Below are positions 34,046 to 41,989 of a stretch of 64,000 bases of DNA, in pieces. The stretch covers positions 558,001 through 622,000 of the forward strand of contig NC_010571.1 of NCBI RefSeq assembly GCF_000019965.1, given 5' to 3'. This DNA is from Opitutus terrae PB90-1. GTDB lineage: Bacteria; Verrucomicrobiota; Verrucomicrobiia; Opitutales; Opitutaceae. A model generated the notes under the pieces. The model was not told the origin of the DNA and did no database searches. It saw nothing but the letters and a program-made list of their open reading frames with translations. The number at the start of each line of letters is the position of its first letter. Within the stretch, counting starts at the first letter, position 1. The translations under genes were made by a program, and so were the position numbers.

Positions 34046-34753
34046 ATGTTCCTGTCCTACGAAGCGTTTCGCGCAGCCGCCGACGCCATTAGCAAGGCGA
34101 TTGTCGAAGCCTGCATAGAAGCCGGCCGCCGCCCCGGTGAGGTGCAACTGCTGCCGGTGACGAAAACCCAGCCGGCCGCGGCGGCCGATTACGTGGCGCG
34201 GTACGGACTCCCCGCAGTCGGCGAGAACCGCGTGCAGGAGGCGATCGAGAAACGTGCGCAGACTCAGGCTTCCGTGCGTTGGGAGTTGATCGGCCATCTT
34301 CAGTCCAACAAGGCGCGGATTGCGGCGCAGCAGTTCGACCGGATCCAAAGCGTCGACCGCGCGAAGTTGCTCGATCCGCTCGATCGCGCGGCCGCGGAGC
34401 TCGGCAAAACCCTGCCGGTGCTGCTGCAGGTCAACGCGGGGCGCGATCCAGCGAAGTTCGGCGCGGAGCTCGAGGACGCGCCGCAGCTGCTGGAGCAGGC
34501 GCTGGGCCGCCCGCATCTCCGCGTGGAGGGGCTGATGACGATCGCGCCGCTGTCGTCGGACCCCGAGGTCGCGCGTCGCACCTTTGCCGCGCTGCGCACG
34601 CTCCGCGATGAGCTCGCGGCGCGTTTTGGCGTGCCGCTGTCGGAACTTTCGATGGGAATGACCAGCGATTTCCGCGTGGCGATCGCCGAGGGAAGCACCA
34701 CGGTTCGCGTTGGTACTGCGCTGTTCGGAGCGCGCGCCGCCCTGGGTCAATAA
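34046..34753 (+). CDS. yggS: YggS/PROSC-family pyridoxal-phosphate-binding protein
   Basis: Single-domain PLP-binding protein of the alanine racemase fold type, 235 residues, involved in vitamin B6 and amino acid balance. The PLP lysine is Lys40 in [30 protein letters not shown] and [18 protein letters not shown] are all typical. It starts [20 protein letters not shown] at ATG 34046. It is followed by a SirB1-like gene on the same strand. Confidence 0.95.
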   Translation: MFLSYEAFRAAADAISKAIVEACIEAGRRPGEVQLLPVTKTQPAAAADYVARYGLPAVGENRVQEAIEKRAQTQASVRWELIGHLQSNKARIAAQQFDRIQSVDRAKLLDPLDRAAAELGKTLPVLLQVNAGRDPAKFGAELEDAPQLLEQALGRPHLRVEGLMTIAPLSSDPEVARRTFAALRTLRDELAARFGVPLSELSMGMTSDFRVAIAEGSTTVRVGTALFGARAALGQ

Positions 34754-34831
34754 GTTGCACGACGCCGAAACTCGCCCCGCTGGCGCAAGTTTTTTTCTGC
34801 CGCCGCGGCAAGTTTCCTGATTGCTGCATCG

Positions 34832-34853
34832 GGGAAAACGGCATCGTTTTCCC
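34832..34853. other. Hairpin directly before the SirB1-like GTG start
   Basis: gggaaaacg and cgttttccc form a perfect 9-bp stem with loop gcat. It ends 2 bp before the GTG start at 34856 and could block ribosome access. No Shine-Dalgarno motif is present there. Confidence 0.4.
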
Positions 34854-34855
34854 GC

Positions 34856-35722
34856 GTGAAAACTGAGAGTCTGAGCGGGGCGACACGGGAGGCGTTTCTG
34901 GGGCTGTTGGATGATCCCACCCCGCAAGTGCGCAAGGCGTTGCTGGCGCATTTCGTGACTCTCGGCCAGCCGGCCGTTCAATTTCTGCAGGAGGTGGCGC
35001 ATGGCTCGCATCGGATCCTTGCCCGCCACGCGCTGTGGTATCTCGACGAGATCAAGTTCAGCGATCCGGTGGCGGAGTTCCTCGGGTTCATTCGCTCGCT
35101 GAATTACGAGCTCGAGACCGGCGCGCTGCTGCTGAGCCGCACCGTCTCGCCCACGCTCGACGTGGCGGCCTGCTGCATGGCGCTCGACCAGATCGCCGAC
35201 CGCTGTCGCGAGCTGATCACTCCGCCCGCGACGGTCCGCGAACAGTGCCGGATCGTGAACCGCGTGCTCTTCCACGAGTGGGGCTTTCGGGGCAACGTCG
35301 AGAACTACACCGATCCGCTCAACAGCCTGCTCGACCAGGTGCTGTTGCGCCGGAAGGGCATCCCGCTCACCCTTAGCACGGTCTACCTGCTGATCGCGGA
35401 GCGGCTGGGCCTCGAGCTCGAGCCGGTGGGCCTGCCGGGGCATTTTATCGTCGGCTGCTTCACCGAGAAAAAACCGTTCTTCATCGATCCGTTCGACGGT
35501 GGCATCTTCCTCGAAACCGACGAGGTGTTCGCGCTCCTGCGCGCCAACAAGATCGTGCCGAAGAGCACGGATCTGATGCCGACGCCGATCCGCGAGGTGC
35601 TGTGCCGCAACTGCCGCAATCTCGTCAACCACTACAAGGCTGGCGGCGACAGCGATCACGCGAAACTCTTCGCGAGCTTCGTGGAGGAGTTCGACGCCAC
35701 CTACGAGCGGCACACGACGTAA
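34856..35722 (+). CDS. SirB1-like transglutaminase-fold protein
   Basis: Protein of 288 residues related to the SirB1 N-terminal family (transglutaminase-like superfamily). The core, about residues 95-220, has NRVLFHEWGFRGNVENYTDP, LLRRKGIPLTLSTVYLLIAE and LPGHFIVGCF. The histidine in GLPGHF and the following aspartate in FIDPFDGG fit the fold, but the usual cysteine nucleophile is not obvious, so enzymatic activity is doubtful. The start is GTG 34856. The biological role of this family is poorly known. Confidence 0.8.
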   Translation: MKTESLSGATREAFLGLLDDPTPQVRKALLAHFVTLGQPAVQFLQEVAHGSHRILARHALWYLDEIKFSDPVAEFLGFIRSLNYELETGALLLSRTVSPTLDVAACCMALDQIADRCRELITPPATVREQCRIVNRVLFHEWGFRGNVENYTDPLNSLLDQVLLRRKGIPLTLSTVYLLIAERLGLELEPVGLPGHFIVGCFTEKKPFFIDPFDGGIFLETDEVFALLRANKIVPKSTDLMPTPIREVLCRNCRNLVNHYKAGGDSDHAKLFASFVEEFDATYERHTT

Positions 35723-35819
35723 TCTGCGGTCCCGGATCTGAGAGTCCCGAGCGCGATTCTCAAAGTCCGATCCTCGAGATCCGACCTTCGAGACCCGGCC
35801 GTATTTCTGATTTTCGATT

Positions 35820-36776
35820 TTGCCCGCCCTGCCCGGCGCCGTTTCAATCGAAAATCTGAAATCCAAATTCGAAAATCCCGACGTCCTCACACTGCGCGAT
35901 CTCGACGCGTGGTCCTTCGCTGGGGTCGCGCTCGCGGTGTTGGGCCAGCCGATCAAGCATTCGATCAGCCCGGCGATGCACCAGGCCGCGCTGGCGGAAA
36001 TGGCGGCGCACGACGCGCGGTTCTCGCACTGGCGCTATTTTCGTTTCGAAGTCGCACCCGCCGATCTCGCCGAAGCCCTCGCGCGATTGCACGCCGCGGG
36101 TTTTCTGGGCCTCAATCTGACCGTGCCGCACAAGGTGCTCGCCGTCGAGCTGGTGAAAGACGTCGCGCCCCACGCGCAGCCGATCGGCGCCGTCAATACC
36201 CTGCTGCGCACGAACGATGGCTGGCGCGGCGATAACACCGATGGTCATGGTCTCGCCCTGGGCTTGCGCGCGGACCTCGGACTCGATCTCGAAGGTGCGC
36301 CCGTGATCCTGCTCGGCGCGGGTGGCGCCGCGCGGGGCGCGGCGGTCGAATGCCTGCGTCGCCGCTGCGCCTCGCTGGCGATCGTCAACCGCACGCCAGC
36401 GCGACTCCAGGCGTTGCTCGAATCGCTCGCGCCGCTCGCCGGGCCGACGCAGGTCCGCGGGTTCGCGCCGGACCAACTCCCGCGTGATCTGCCCGCCGGC
36501 GCGATCGTGATCAATGCCACCAGCGCGGGGCTGCGCGCGGCGGATCCCCTGCCACTCGATCTCGCCCTGCTGCCACGGCCGGCGGGCGTCTACGACATGA
36601 TCTACAATCCGCCGCGTACGCCGCTGCTGCAGCTGGCCGCGCGGCTCGGACTGCCACACGCCAACGGGCTCTCGATGCTCGTGCATCAAGGTGCGCGTTC
36701 GCTCGCGCTCTGGAGCGGCACCGAGGTTCCCGTTACGGCGATGAGTCGGGCCGCCCTGGCCGCACTGGCCCCGTGA
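35820..36776 (+). CDS. aroE: Shikimate dehydrogenase
   Basis: NADP-dependent reduction of 3-dehydroshikimate in aromatic amino acid synthesis. Substrate-binding motif GQPIKHSISPAMHQAAL, catalytic lysine in NLTVPHK, NTDGHG, and the nucleotide loop GAGGAARG are all present. The start is uncertain. TTG 35820 gives 318 residues, but the first 20 or so (IENLKSKFENP) are encoded by a repeat-like inverted sequence. GTG 35937 would start right at the first beta strand. The real start is probably in between or at 35820. Confidence 0.92.
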   Translation: MPALPGAVSIENLKSKFENPDVLTLRDLDAWSFAGVALAVLGQPIKHSISPAMHQAALAEMAAHDARFSHWRYFRFEVAPADLAEALARLHAAGFLGLNLTVPHKVLAVELVKDVAPHAQPIGAVNTLLRTNDGWRGDNTDGHGLALGLRADLGLDLEGAPVILLGAGGAARGAAVECLRRRCASLAIVNRTPARLQALLESLAPLAGPTQVRGFAPDQLPRDLPAGAIVINATSAGLRAADPLPLDLALLPRPAGVYDMIYNPPRTPLLQLAARLGLPHANGLSMLVHQGARSLALWSGTEVPVTAMSRAALAALAP

Positions 36777-36843
36777 GCCCTCGGCGTCGGTCCGTTTTCA
36801 GGTGGGAATGTCACTTACTGAAACTTACCCGAAGCAGTGATGC

Positions 36844-36926
36844 CGGGGTAGCGCGGCGAGTTCCGGCGTCTCTCGTGGCTTGCCACTCCGGACTGCGTCC
36901 GCGACTCTAGCTGTCGGCCTACCCCA
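36844..36926. repeat. Repeat element between aroE and the prepilin peptidase gene
   Basis: It begins ggggtagcgcggcgagttcc and ends gtcggcctacccc, so the outer ggggta is inverted at the far end. It fills half of the 162-bp spacer. It appears to belong to the same gtagg-bounded population as elements near 6887, 50380 and 50883. Confidence 0.5.
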
Positions 36927-36938
36927 GGTCTCCACTTC

Positions 36939-37853
36939 ATGAATTCCGCCGCGATCGCCGAAGTCTCCGCCGCGTTCCCGTGGTTTTTTCCCGCCGTGGC
37001 GTTCCTGGTCGGCGCGTGCATTGGCAGTTTCCTCAACGTGGTGATTTACCGGCTGCCCGCGGGCCAGTCGATCGTTCACCCCGGCTCGCATTGCGCCTGC
37101 GGCGCGCCGATTGCGTGGCACGACAATATTCCAATTCTCAGCTGGTTCATCCTGCGCGGCCGCGCTCGCTGCTGCGGCCGGCCCTATTCGTTCCGCTATG
37201 CCTTCGTCGAGGCGCTGACCGCCACGCTGTTCCTGCTCTGCTGGCTTTTTTTCCCGCCCGCCAAGGCGGTGTGCGTGATGCTCTTCCTCAGCGCGCTGAT
37301 CGCCGCCACGTTCATCGATCTCGATCACCTGATCATTCCCGACGTATTTAGTCTCGGGCTTGGCGTGCTCGGCGTGATCCTGTCGTTCGTCGTCCCGTCG
37401 CTGCACGGTCATGAGGGCAATCTTTTCATCATCGACAGCATGCGGGCCGGAGTCGCTGCGCTGCAGGGGCTGCTGATCGGCTCCGGACTGGTGCTGTGGA
37501 TCGCACTGGTGGCGGAAGTGTTGCTCAAAAAAGAGGCCATGGGCTTTGGCGACGTGAAATTTGCCGGCGCGATCGGCGCGTTTTGCGGCTGGCAGGGGGC
37601 GGTGTTCGCGCTCTTCGGCGGCGCGATGGTCGGAACGGTGTGGTTCGTCGTTGCGCTCGTCTGGCAGAAGCTCGCCGGCCGGCCGTCGCCGGTCGCCCCA
37701 CCGACCGAAACCCCCGAGGGGGAGCCGGCGCCGCTGGGCTTCGGCGTGCATGTACCGTTCGGCCCCATGCTGGCGATTGCCGGCGCCCTTTATCTGCTGT
37801 TCTTTCAGCGCGCGGTGGCCGTCTGGTTCGCCCAAGTCGGCGAATTGCTCTGA
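36939..37853 (+). CDS. Prepilin peptidase / N-methyltransferase (type IV)
   Basis: Integral membrane aspartic peptidase of 304 residues that cuts and methylates type IV prepilins or type II secretion pseudopilins. N-terminal methylase domain GCIGSFLNVVIYRLP-like (ACIGSFLNVVIYRLP at 27-41). The two peptidase aspartates are in FIDLDH (Asp127) and GFGDVK. About eight membrane helices. The usual pair of CxxC zinc motifs is altered: CAC at 52-54 and CC at 78-79. A Pro-rich insert (PVAPPTETPEGEPAP) lies before the last helix. No pilus gene is adjacent. Confidence 0.93.
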   Translation: MNSAAIAEVSAAFPWFFPAVAFLVGACIGSFLNVVIYRLPAGQSIVHPGSHCACGAPIAWHDNIPILSWFILRGRARCCGRPYSFRYAFVEALTATLFLLCWLFFPPAKAVCVMLFLSALIAATFIDLDHLIIPDVFSLGLGVLGVILSFVVPSLHGHEGNLFIIDSMRAGVAALQGLLIGSGLVLWIALVAEVLLKKEAMGFGDVKFAGAIGAFCGWQGAVFALFGGAMVGTVWFVVALVWQKLAGRPSPVAPPTETPEGEPAPLGFGVHVPFGPMLAIAGALYLLFFQRAVAVWFAQVGELL

Positions 37854-37888
37854 CCAGTCGCAGCCCTCGGAGGCAGTCGGGCGACTCT

Positions 37889-39043
37889 CTACGCGCGCAG
37901 CACCGTCGCACCGTCGCCGGTCTCGGTGTGCAGCACGTCCGGCTTGGCCCCAAACTGCTTGGCGTAACGCGCCGCCACCTTGCGGGCCTGCGCCGCGCCA
38001 AATTCCGCCGACGTCAGCGCCATCACCGCGCCGCCGAAACCCCCGCCCGTCAGTCTCGCACCGTAGACGTGCGACGTCTCGACGAGTTCGTCGACGAGGA
38101 AGTCCAGCTCCGGCGTGCTGTTCTCGAACAGCATCTGCGAGCTGCGGTGCGATGCCGTGAGCAACCGGCCGACAGCGGTGAGATCCTTCTTTTTCAGCGC
38201 CTTCACCGTCGCCGCCACGCGCGCGATCTCCTCGATCACGTGCTGCGCCCGCTTGAACACATCGGGCTTCAGTTTCTCGCGGGCGGCGTTGAGCTGCGCC
38301 AGCGTTGCGTCGGCCAGCAGCGTCACACCGAGCGCCTTTGCGGCCGCCATGCACGCTTTGTGCCGCGCCGCATACAGGCCATCGACGAGCGCGTGCTTGG
38401 TGTGCGTGTTGAAAATCCAGAACTGCGCGCCGGCCGGCATCGGCACGGTCGCGAATTTCGGGCCGCGGCAATCGATCCACACGAGTCGGTCTTTCTGGCC
38501 GAACCCCGACACGCCCTGGTCGAGAATGCCACACGGCACGCCCACAAAATGGTTCTCCGCATGCCGTCCGATCTTCACTACGTCTTCGCGCGGAGCCTTC
38601 TGGCCGGTGAGTTCGAGGAAGGCGAGCGCGGAGGACAGCTCGAGCGCCGCACTGCTGCTCAGCCCGGCGCCGATGGGCAGGTCCGAGGTGATGAGATAAT
38701 CGAATCCCGCGGGCGCTTTCAGCCCAAACTTCGTGAACGCCGCGATCACGCCGAGCGGATAATTCAACCAGCTGCGCGCGCCGGTCTGCTTTTTCGGTTT
38801 GCCGCCGGGAAGAGAAAGCACGCGCCGGTCGCGCAAATCAGCGAATCGGCGGCGCCCGTCGGCACGAGGCGCTATGGCCACAGCCACGCCGCGCGCGATC
38901 GCCGCGCCCAGGACCGTGCCGCCGTTGTAGTCGGTGTGATTGCCGATGAACTCCACGCGACCGGGGGCGCGCGTCACCGCCACGGGCGGCCGGCCGTAGA
39001 GGGCGGTGAATTCGCGGACCAGTTGCGGGCGGAGTTGCTTCAC
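37889..39043 (-). CDS. galK: Galactokinase
   Basis: GHMP kinase of 384 residues that phosphorylates galactose in the Leloir pathway. It starts at GTG 39043 (MKQLRPQLVREFTALYGRPP). The galactokinase signature GRVEFIGNHTDYNGG lies at about 28-42, the ATP loop LPIGAGLSSSAALE at about 122-135, and GGGFGGAVMAL near the C-terminus. CGILDQ carries the catalytic aspartate. It starts 10 bp after the HU gene, so the two are probably co-transcribed. Confidence 0.95.
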   Translation of the reverse strand: MKQLRPQLVREFTALYGRPPVAVTRAPGRVEFIGNHTDYNGGTVLGAAIARGVAVAIAPRADGRRRFADLRDRRVLSLPGGKPKKQTGARSWLNYPLGVIAAFTKFGLKAPAGFDYLITSDLPIGAGLSSSAALELSSALAFLELTGQKAPREDVVKIGRHAENHFVGVPCGILDQGVSGFGQKDRLVWIDCRGPKFATVPMPAGAQFWIFNTHTKHALVDGLYAARHKACMAAAKALGVTLLADATLAQLNAAREKLKPDVFKRAQHVIEEIARVAATVKALKKKDLTAVGRLLTASHRSSQMLFENSTPELDFLVDELVETSHVYGARLTGGGFGGAVMALTSAEFGAAQARKVAARYAKQFGAKPDVLHTETGDGATVLRA

Positions 39044-39053
39044 GGGAAAAATG

Positions 39054-39329
39054 TCAGGCGACGGCCCGCAGCGCCTGGCCGGCCTTGAACCGGATCGTTT
39101 TCATCGCGCGGATTTTCATCGGCTGCTGCGTATGCGGATTAAAACCACGGCGCGCCGCCCGCGTTGCCACCGCGAAGGCGCCGAACCCGACGAGCTGCAC
39201 TTCCTTGTCCCGGTGCAATCCCCGCGTAACCGCCGCGAGCACCGCATCGACCGCTCGTTCCGCCGCGGCCGTGGACGTCTCGGCCCCGAGCAGCTTGCGC
39301 ACTTCATCAACCAGTTCGGCTTTGTTCAT
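39054..39329 (-). CDS. HU-family DNA-binding protein
   Basis: Nucleoid protein of 91 residues that bends DNA as a dimer. It starts MNKAELVDEVRKLLGAETST. The signature GFGAFAVATRAARRGFNPHT and the following MKIRAMKTIRFKAG match HU/IHF. Whether it is HU or IHF-like cannot be decided. It is upstream of galK and downstream of ygfZ and a small hypothetical gene. Confidence 0.95.
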   Translation of the reverse strand: MNKAELVDEVRKLLGAETSTAAAERAVDAVLAAVTRGLHRDKEVQLVGFGAFAVATRAARRGFNPHTQQPMKIRAMKTIRFKAGQALRAVA

Positions 39330-39435
39330 GACGCGAGAAGAGGAGGGGTTCGAACGAACGGACGCACCTCGCCGCGGTCAACTGCATTCCCTTGCGCAGA
39401 CCCGTCTCGCGCGCAGGAGAAACCCCGATGTGCGC

Positions 39436-39660
39436 TCAATGCTCGGGCGGCGGTGCGGACGACCAGCTCGACGGAGTCTCGCCCTGGCGGCCTTTCACCA
39501 CCAGATCGATCAAGTAGGCCAGCGCCGCGGTGCGGCCGATGCCGCGTTCCACCGCGAGCTGCTCGGCGCGTTTGAGCAATTGCGCCGCCATTGTCCCGGC
39601 TTGGCCCGTTGGCGCACCGAGTCGCTCGCAGAGTCGCGTCAGTTGTTCGAGTTCGTTCAT
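39436..39660 (-). CDS. Small hypothetical protein coupled to YgfZ
   Basis: 74 residues, start MNELEQLTRLCERLGAPTGQ. Mostly helical (RAEQLAVERGIGRTAALAYL) with a disordered tail SSWSSAPPPEH. No family recognised. Its ATG overlaps the ygfZ stop (ATGA at 39660-39657), the main reason to think it is real. Confidence 0.65.
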   Translation of the reverse strand: MNELEQLTRLCERLGAPTGQAGTMAAQLLKRAEQLAVERGIGRTAALAYLIDLVVKGRQGETPSSWSSAPPPEH

Positions 39661-40571
39661 GTCGGATCGATCACGCAGCCGTTTTCCGCTGCCGCGCCCG
39701 GCGCGAACACCAGCGGGACCTCCGGCTGCAGATTCAGCAACGTGAGCAGCGCGAGTCCCCGGAATCCCTCGCCGTTTTCGTTCGCGATCGCGCTTCGCAG
39801 TTCGCCGAGTTGCCGCTCGCCTTGAAAGAGCGGCGCCGGCCGCGCGGGCATCGCGTCGGTCCCGCGCACGAGAAAAAGCCGCCGCCGCACCTGCCCCATC
39901 GATCTCAACCGGGCGATGACTTCCTGGCCCAGGTAGCAGCCTTTGGTGTAGGAAATGGCGACCGCTTCGAGCCCGCCTTCGTTAGGCAACTCTCCCGGGC
40001 CAATATCCGTCGGCACGGCGGGAATGCGCGCGCCGACCCGGCGCCGTTCCATTTCTGCCGCGTTCAACTCAACTGCGCCGCCCAGCCTTTCGTTGACCCG
40101 CTCCGCCTCTTCGATCGGCAGGAACCATTCGCGTGCCTGGTCGATGCCACGCCGCCCCGCGAATTCAAATCGCCGCTCTCTCAGCGTGCGGCTGACGTTC
40201 TCGCCAACCTCGCTTCCGGAGACCGTAAGCCCGACCCACGACGCGGTCCGATCCTCGACCGTCACGTCGTCAGCGATGATATAGGCCTCGAGCCGCTCGC
40301 TGATCGTTCGCGCCGCCGCGAAGTAGCTCCCGACCCAAAACTCGTCCTCCGCCGTCCGGAAAACGAAGCTGTCCGCCAGCACGCGCGCCTTCTGGTTCAG
40401 CCAGAGTCCATACACCGGTCCTGCCGCTATCGCCCGCAAGTCGTTGGTAAACTGACCTTGGAGAAACGTAAACGCGTCCGGGCCGCTCACGCGCAGCCAC
40501 GCAGCCGGCTTCCAGCGATGAAAAGCGCCGTTCCCGGCTCGGGTATCTTTTGGGCTAAAATCTGTGTTCAC
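39657..40571 (-). CDS. ygfZ: YgfZ/GcvT-fold folate-binding protein
   Basis: Tetrahydrofolate-dependent factor for assembly or repair of some iron-sulphur enzymes; 304 residues. The diagnostic motif is KGCYLGQEVIAR with its conserved cysteine. The N-terminal GcvT-like part has FLQGQFTNDLRA. It starts MNTDFSPKDTRAGNGAFHRW at ATG 40571. The iron-sulphur link fits with the clusters of complex I but there is no operon link. Confidence 0.92.
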   Translation of the reverse strand: MNTDFSPKDTRAGNGAFHRWKPAAWLRVSGPDAFTFLQGQFTNDLRAIAAGPVYGLWLNQKARVLADSFVFRTAEDEFWVGSYFAAARTISERLEAYIIADDVTVEDRTASWVGLTVSGSEVGENVSRTLRERRFEFAGRRGIDQAREWFLPIEEAERVNERLGGAVELNAAEMERRRVGARIPAVPTDIGPGELPNEGGLEAVAISYTKGCYLGQEVIARLRSMGQVRRRLFLVRGTDAMPARPAPLFQGERQLGELRSAIANENGEGFRGLALLTLLNLQPEVPLVFAPGAAAENGCVIDPT

Positions 40572-40663
40572 GCGGTTTACGGAAAGGTGTAGCTGTTTTT
40601 TCGAACTAAGAGTTGACGGTGCAGCGAACCCGATTACTTCTCAAATCATCACTTTTAACACTT

Positions 40664-40684
40664 CTCCCGCCTAGCGGGAGTTTT
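40664..40684 (+). terminator. Rho-independent terminator 1
   Basis: Stem ctcccgc / gcgggag with loop cta, followed by tttt. Confidence 0.65.
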
Positions 40685-40704
40685 GGGGTAACTAAGAAAG
40701 CAAA

Positions 40705-40743
40705 GGCGGGCCGCTTAGGGGTAAGCGGCCCGCCACTTTTTTT
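40705..40743 (+). terminator. Rho-independent terminator 2
   Basis: Perfect 13-bp stem ggcgggccgctta / taagcggcccgcc with loop gggg, then ac and seven T. The strongest terminator in the window. Confidence 0.85.
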
Positions 40744-40899
40744 GGCCGGATTTCAGCGATTGGCAAATCCCTCCGCGCCAAACCGTCCCATTCCGCAGTC
40801 CAGCAACACCGCCCCGCGCGCTCTCGTGCCACGCCCCCGCCCGCCAGGACTGAGCCCGGGCTTGCACCGGGCCGGGGCCGGGCTGCAAGCTGGCGGCTC

Positions 40900-41955
40900 A
40901 TGCAGCGAACCTCGGACATCAACATCATCGAGACACGCGCCTTGCCCTCGCCGGCCGCGCTGCTCGCCGAGTTGCCCAAAACCGAAACGCAGGCCGATTT
41001 CGTCACCCGCGCCCGACACGAGATCAACCAGCTGATCTTCACCGCCGACAAACGGTTCCTCTTCGTCGTCGGCCCATGCTCGATCCACGATCTGGACGCC
41101 GGCCGGGAGTATGCCCGCCGGCTCGCCGCCCTCGCCCGCCAAGTCGCCGACCGCGTCACGATCGCCATGCGGGTCTATTTCGAAAAACCCCGCACCACCG
41201 TCGGCTGGAAGGGGTTGATCATGGACCCGCACCTCGACGGTTCCCACGACATCGCCGCCGGACTCCGACTCGCGCGCGCGTTCCTGCGTGACGTGTTGGA
41301 CCTCGGCCTGCCGACCGCCACGGAACTGCTCGATCCGATCACGCCTCAATACATTGCCGACTTGGTCTGCTGGTCCGCGATCGGCGCGCGCACGACCGAA
41401 TCGCAGACGCATCGGCAAATGGCCTCGGGCCTTTCGATGCCGCTCGGGTTCAAGAATGGCACCGACGGCTCGATCGGCAGCGCGATCAACGCCATCCGGG
41501 CCGCGGCCCAGCCCCAGACCTTCCTCGGCATCAACGTCGAGGGTGCCGCATCCGCGCTCGTCACCCGCGGCAATCCACATTGTCACATCGTCTTGCGCGG
41601 CGGCTCAGCGGGGCCGAACTACGCGCCGGAGCACATCGCCCGCACGGAACAGCTGCTCGCGAAGGCCGGACTGCCCAAATCCATTCTCGTCGATTGTTCG
41701 CACGACAACTCAGCCAAGCAGCCCGAGCGGCAGCCGGAGGTGCTGCGCGCCGTGCTCGCCCAGATCGTGGCTGGCAACACGTCGCTCATGGGTGCGATGA
41801 TCGAAAGCAATCTTGCCGCGGGCAACCAGCCGTTCCCGCAGCCCAAGGATCAGCTGCGCTACGGCGTCTCGATTACCGACGGCTGCATCGATTGGTCCGC
41901 CACCGAGGCACTCGTCCACGAGATCCACGCCGCGCTCGCGCCGCGTTTCGCCTGA
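40900..41955 (+). CDS. 3-deoxy-7-phosphoheptulonate (DAHP) synthase, class I
   Basis: First enzyme of the shikimate pathway, joining phosphoenolpyruvate and erythrose 4-phosphate; 351 residues of the AroF/G/H type. VVGPCSIHD (about 55-63), the substrate segment YFEKPRTTVGWKG, LGFKNGTDGS, LRGG and DCSHDN with metal ligands are all present. It starts MQRTSDINIIETRALPSPAA. A double terminator 160 bp upstream hints at a regulated leader. Confidence 0.95.
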   Translation: MQRTSDINIIETRALPSPAALLAELPKTETQADFVTRARHEINQLIFTADKRFLFVVGPCSIHDLDAGREYARRLAALARQVADRVTIAMRVYFEKPRTTVGWKGLIMDPHLDGSHDIAAGLRLARAFLRDVLDLGLPTATELLDPITPQYIADLVCWSAIGARTTESQTHRQMASGLSMPLGFKNGTDGSIGSAINAIRAAAQPQTFLGINVEGAASALVTRGNPHCHIVLRGGSAGPNYAPEHIARTEQLLAKAGLPKSILVDCSHDNSAKQPERQPEVLRAVLAQIVAGNTSLMGAMIESNLAAGNQPFPQPKDQLRYGVSITDGCIDWSATEALVHEIHAALAPRFA

Positions 41956-41989
41956 GGCGCGGGCGGCGATCGCCGCCTGGTTCGCCCCT

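Larger units (their letters stand above)
40572..40899 (+). other. Spacer before DAHP synthase with tandem terminators; possible leader or small RNA
   Basis: This 328-bp divergent spacer has two hairpin-plus-T-run terminators on the plus strand (40664-40684 and 40705-40743), yet no plus-strand gene lies between them and the prepilin peptidase gene about 2.8 kb upstream. A possible -35 box ttgacg is at 40613. A third GC-rich hairpin (gcttgc to gcaagc) is at about 40860-40890. No aromatic-rich leader peptide is visible. It could be an attenuating leader or a short RNA gene. Confidence 0.45.

Noticed and set aside
33941-35956. Open frame of 671 codons on the minus strand
   Set aside because: It is opposite the yggS-like and SirB1-like genes, whose families are clear on the plus strand.
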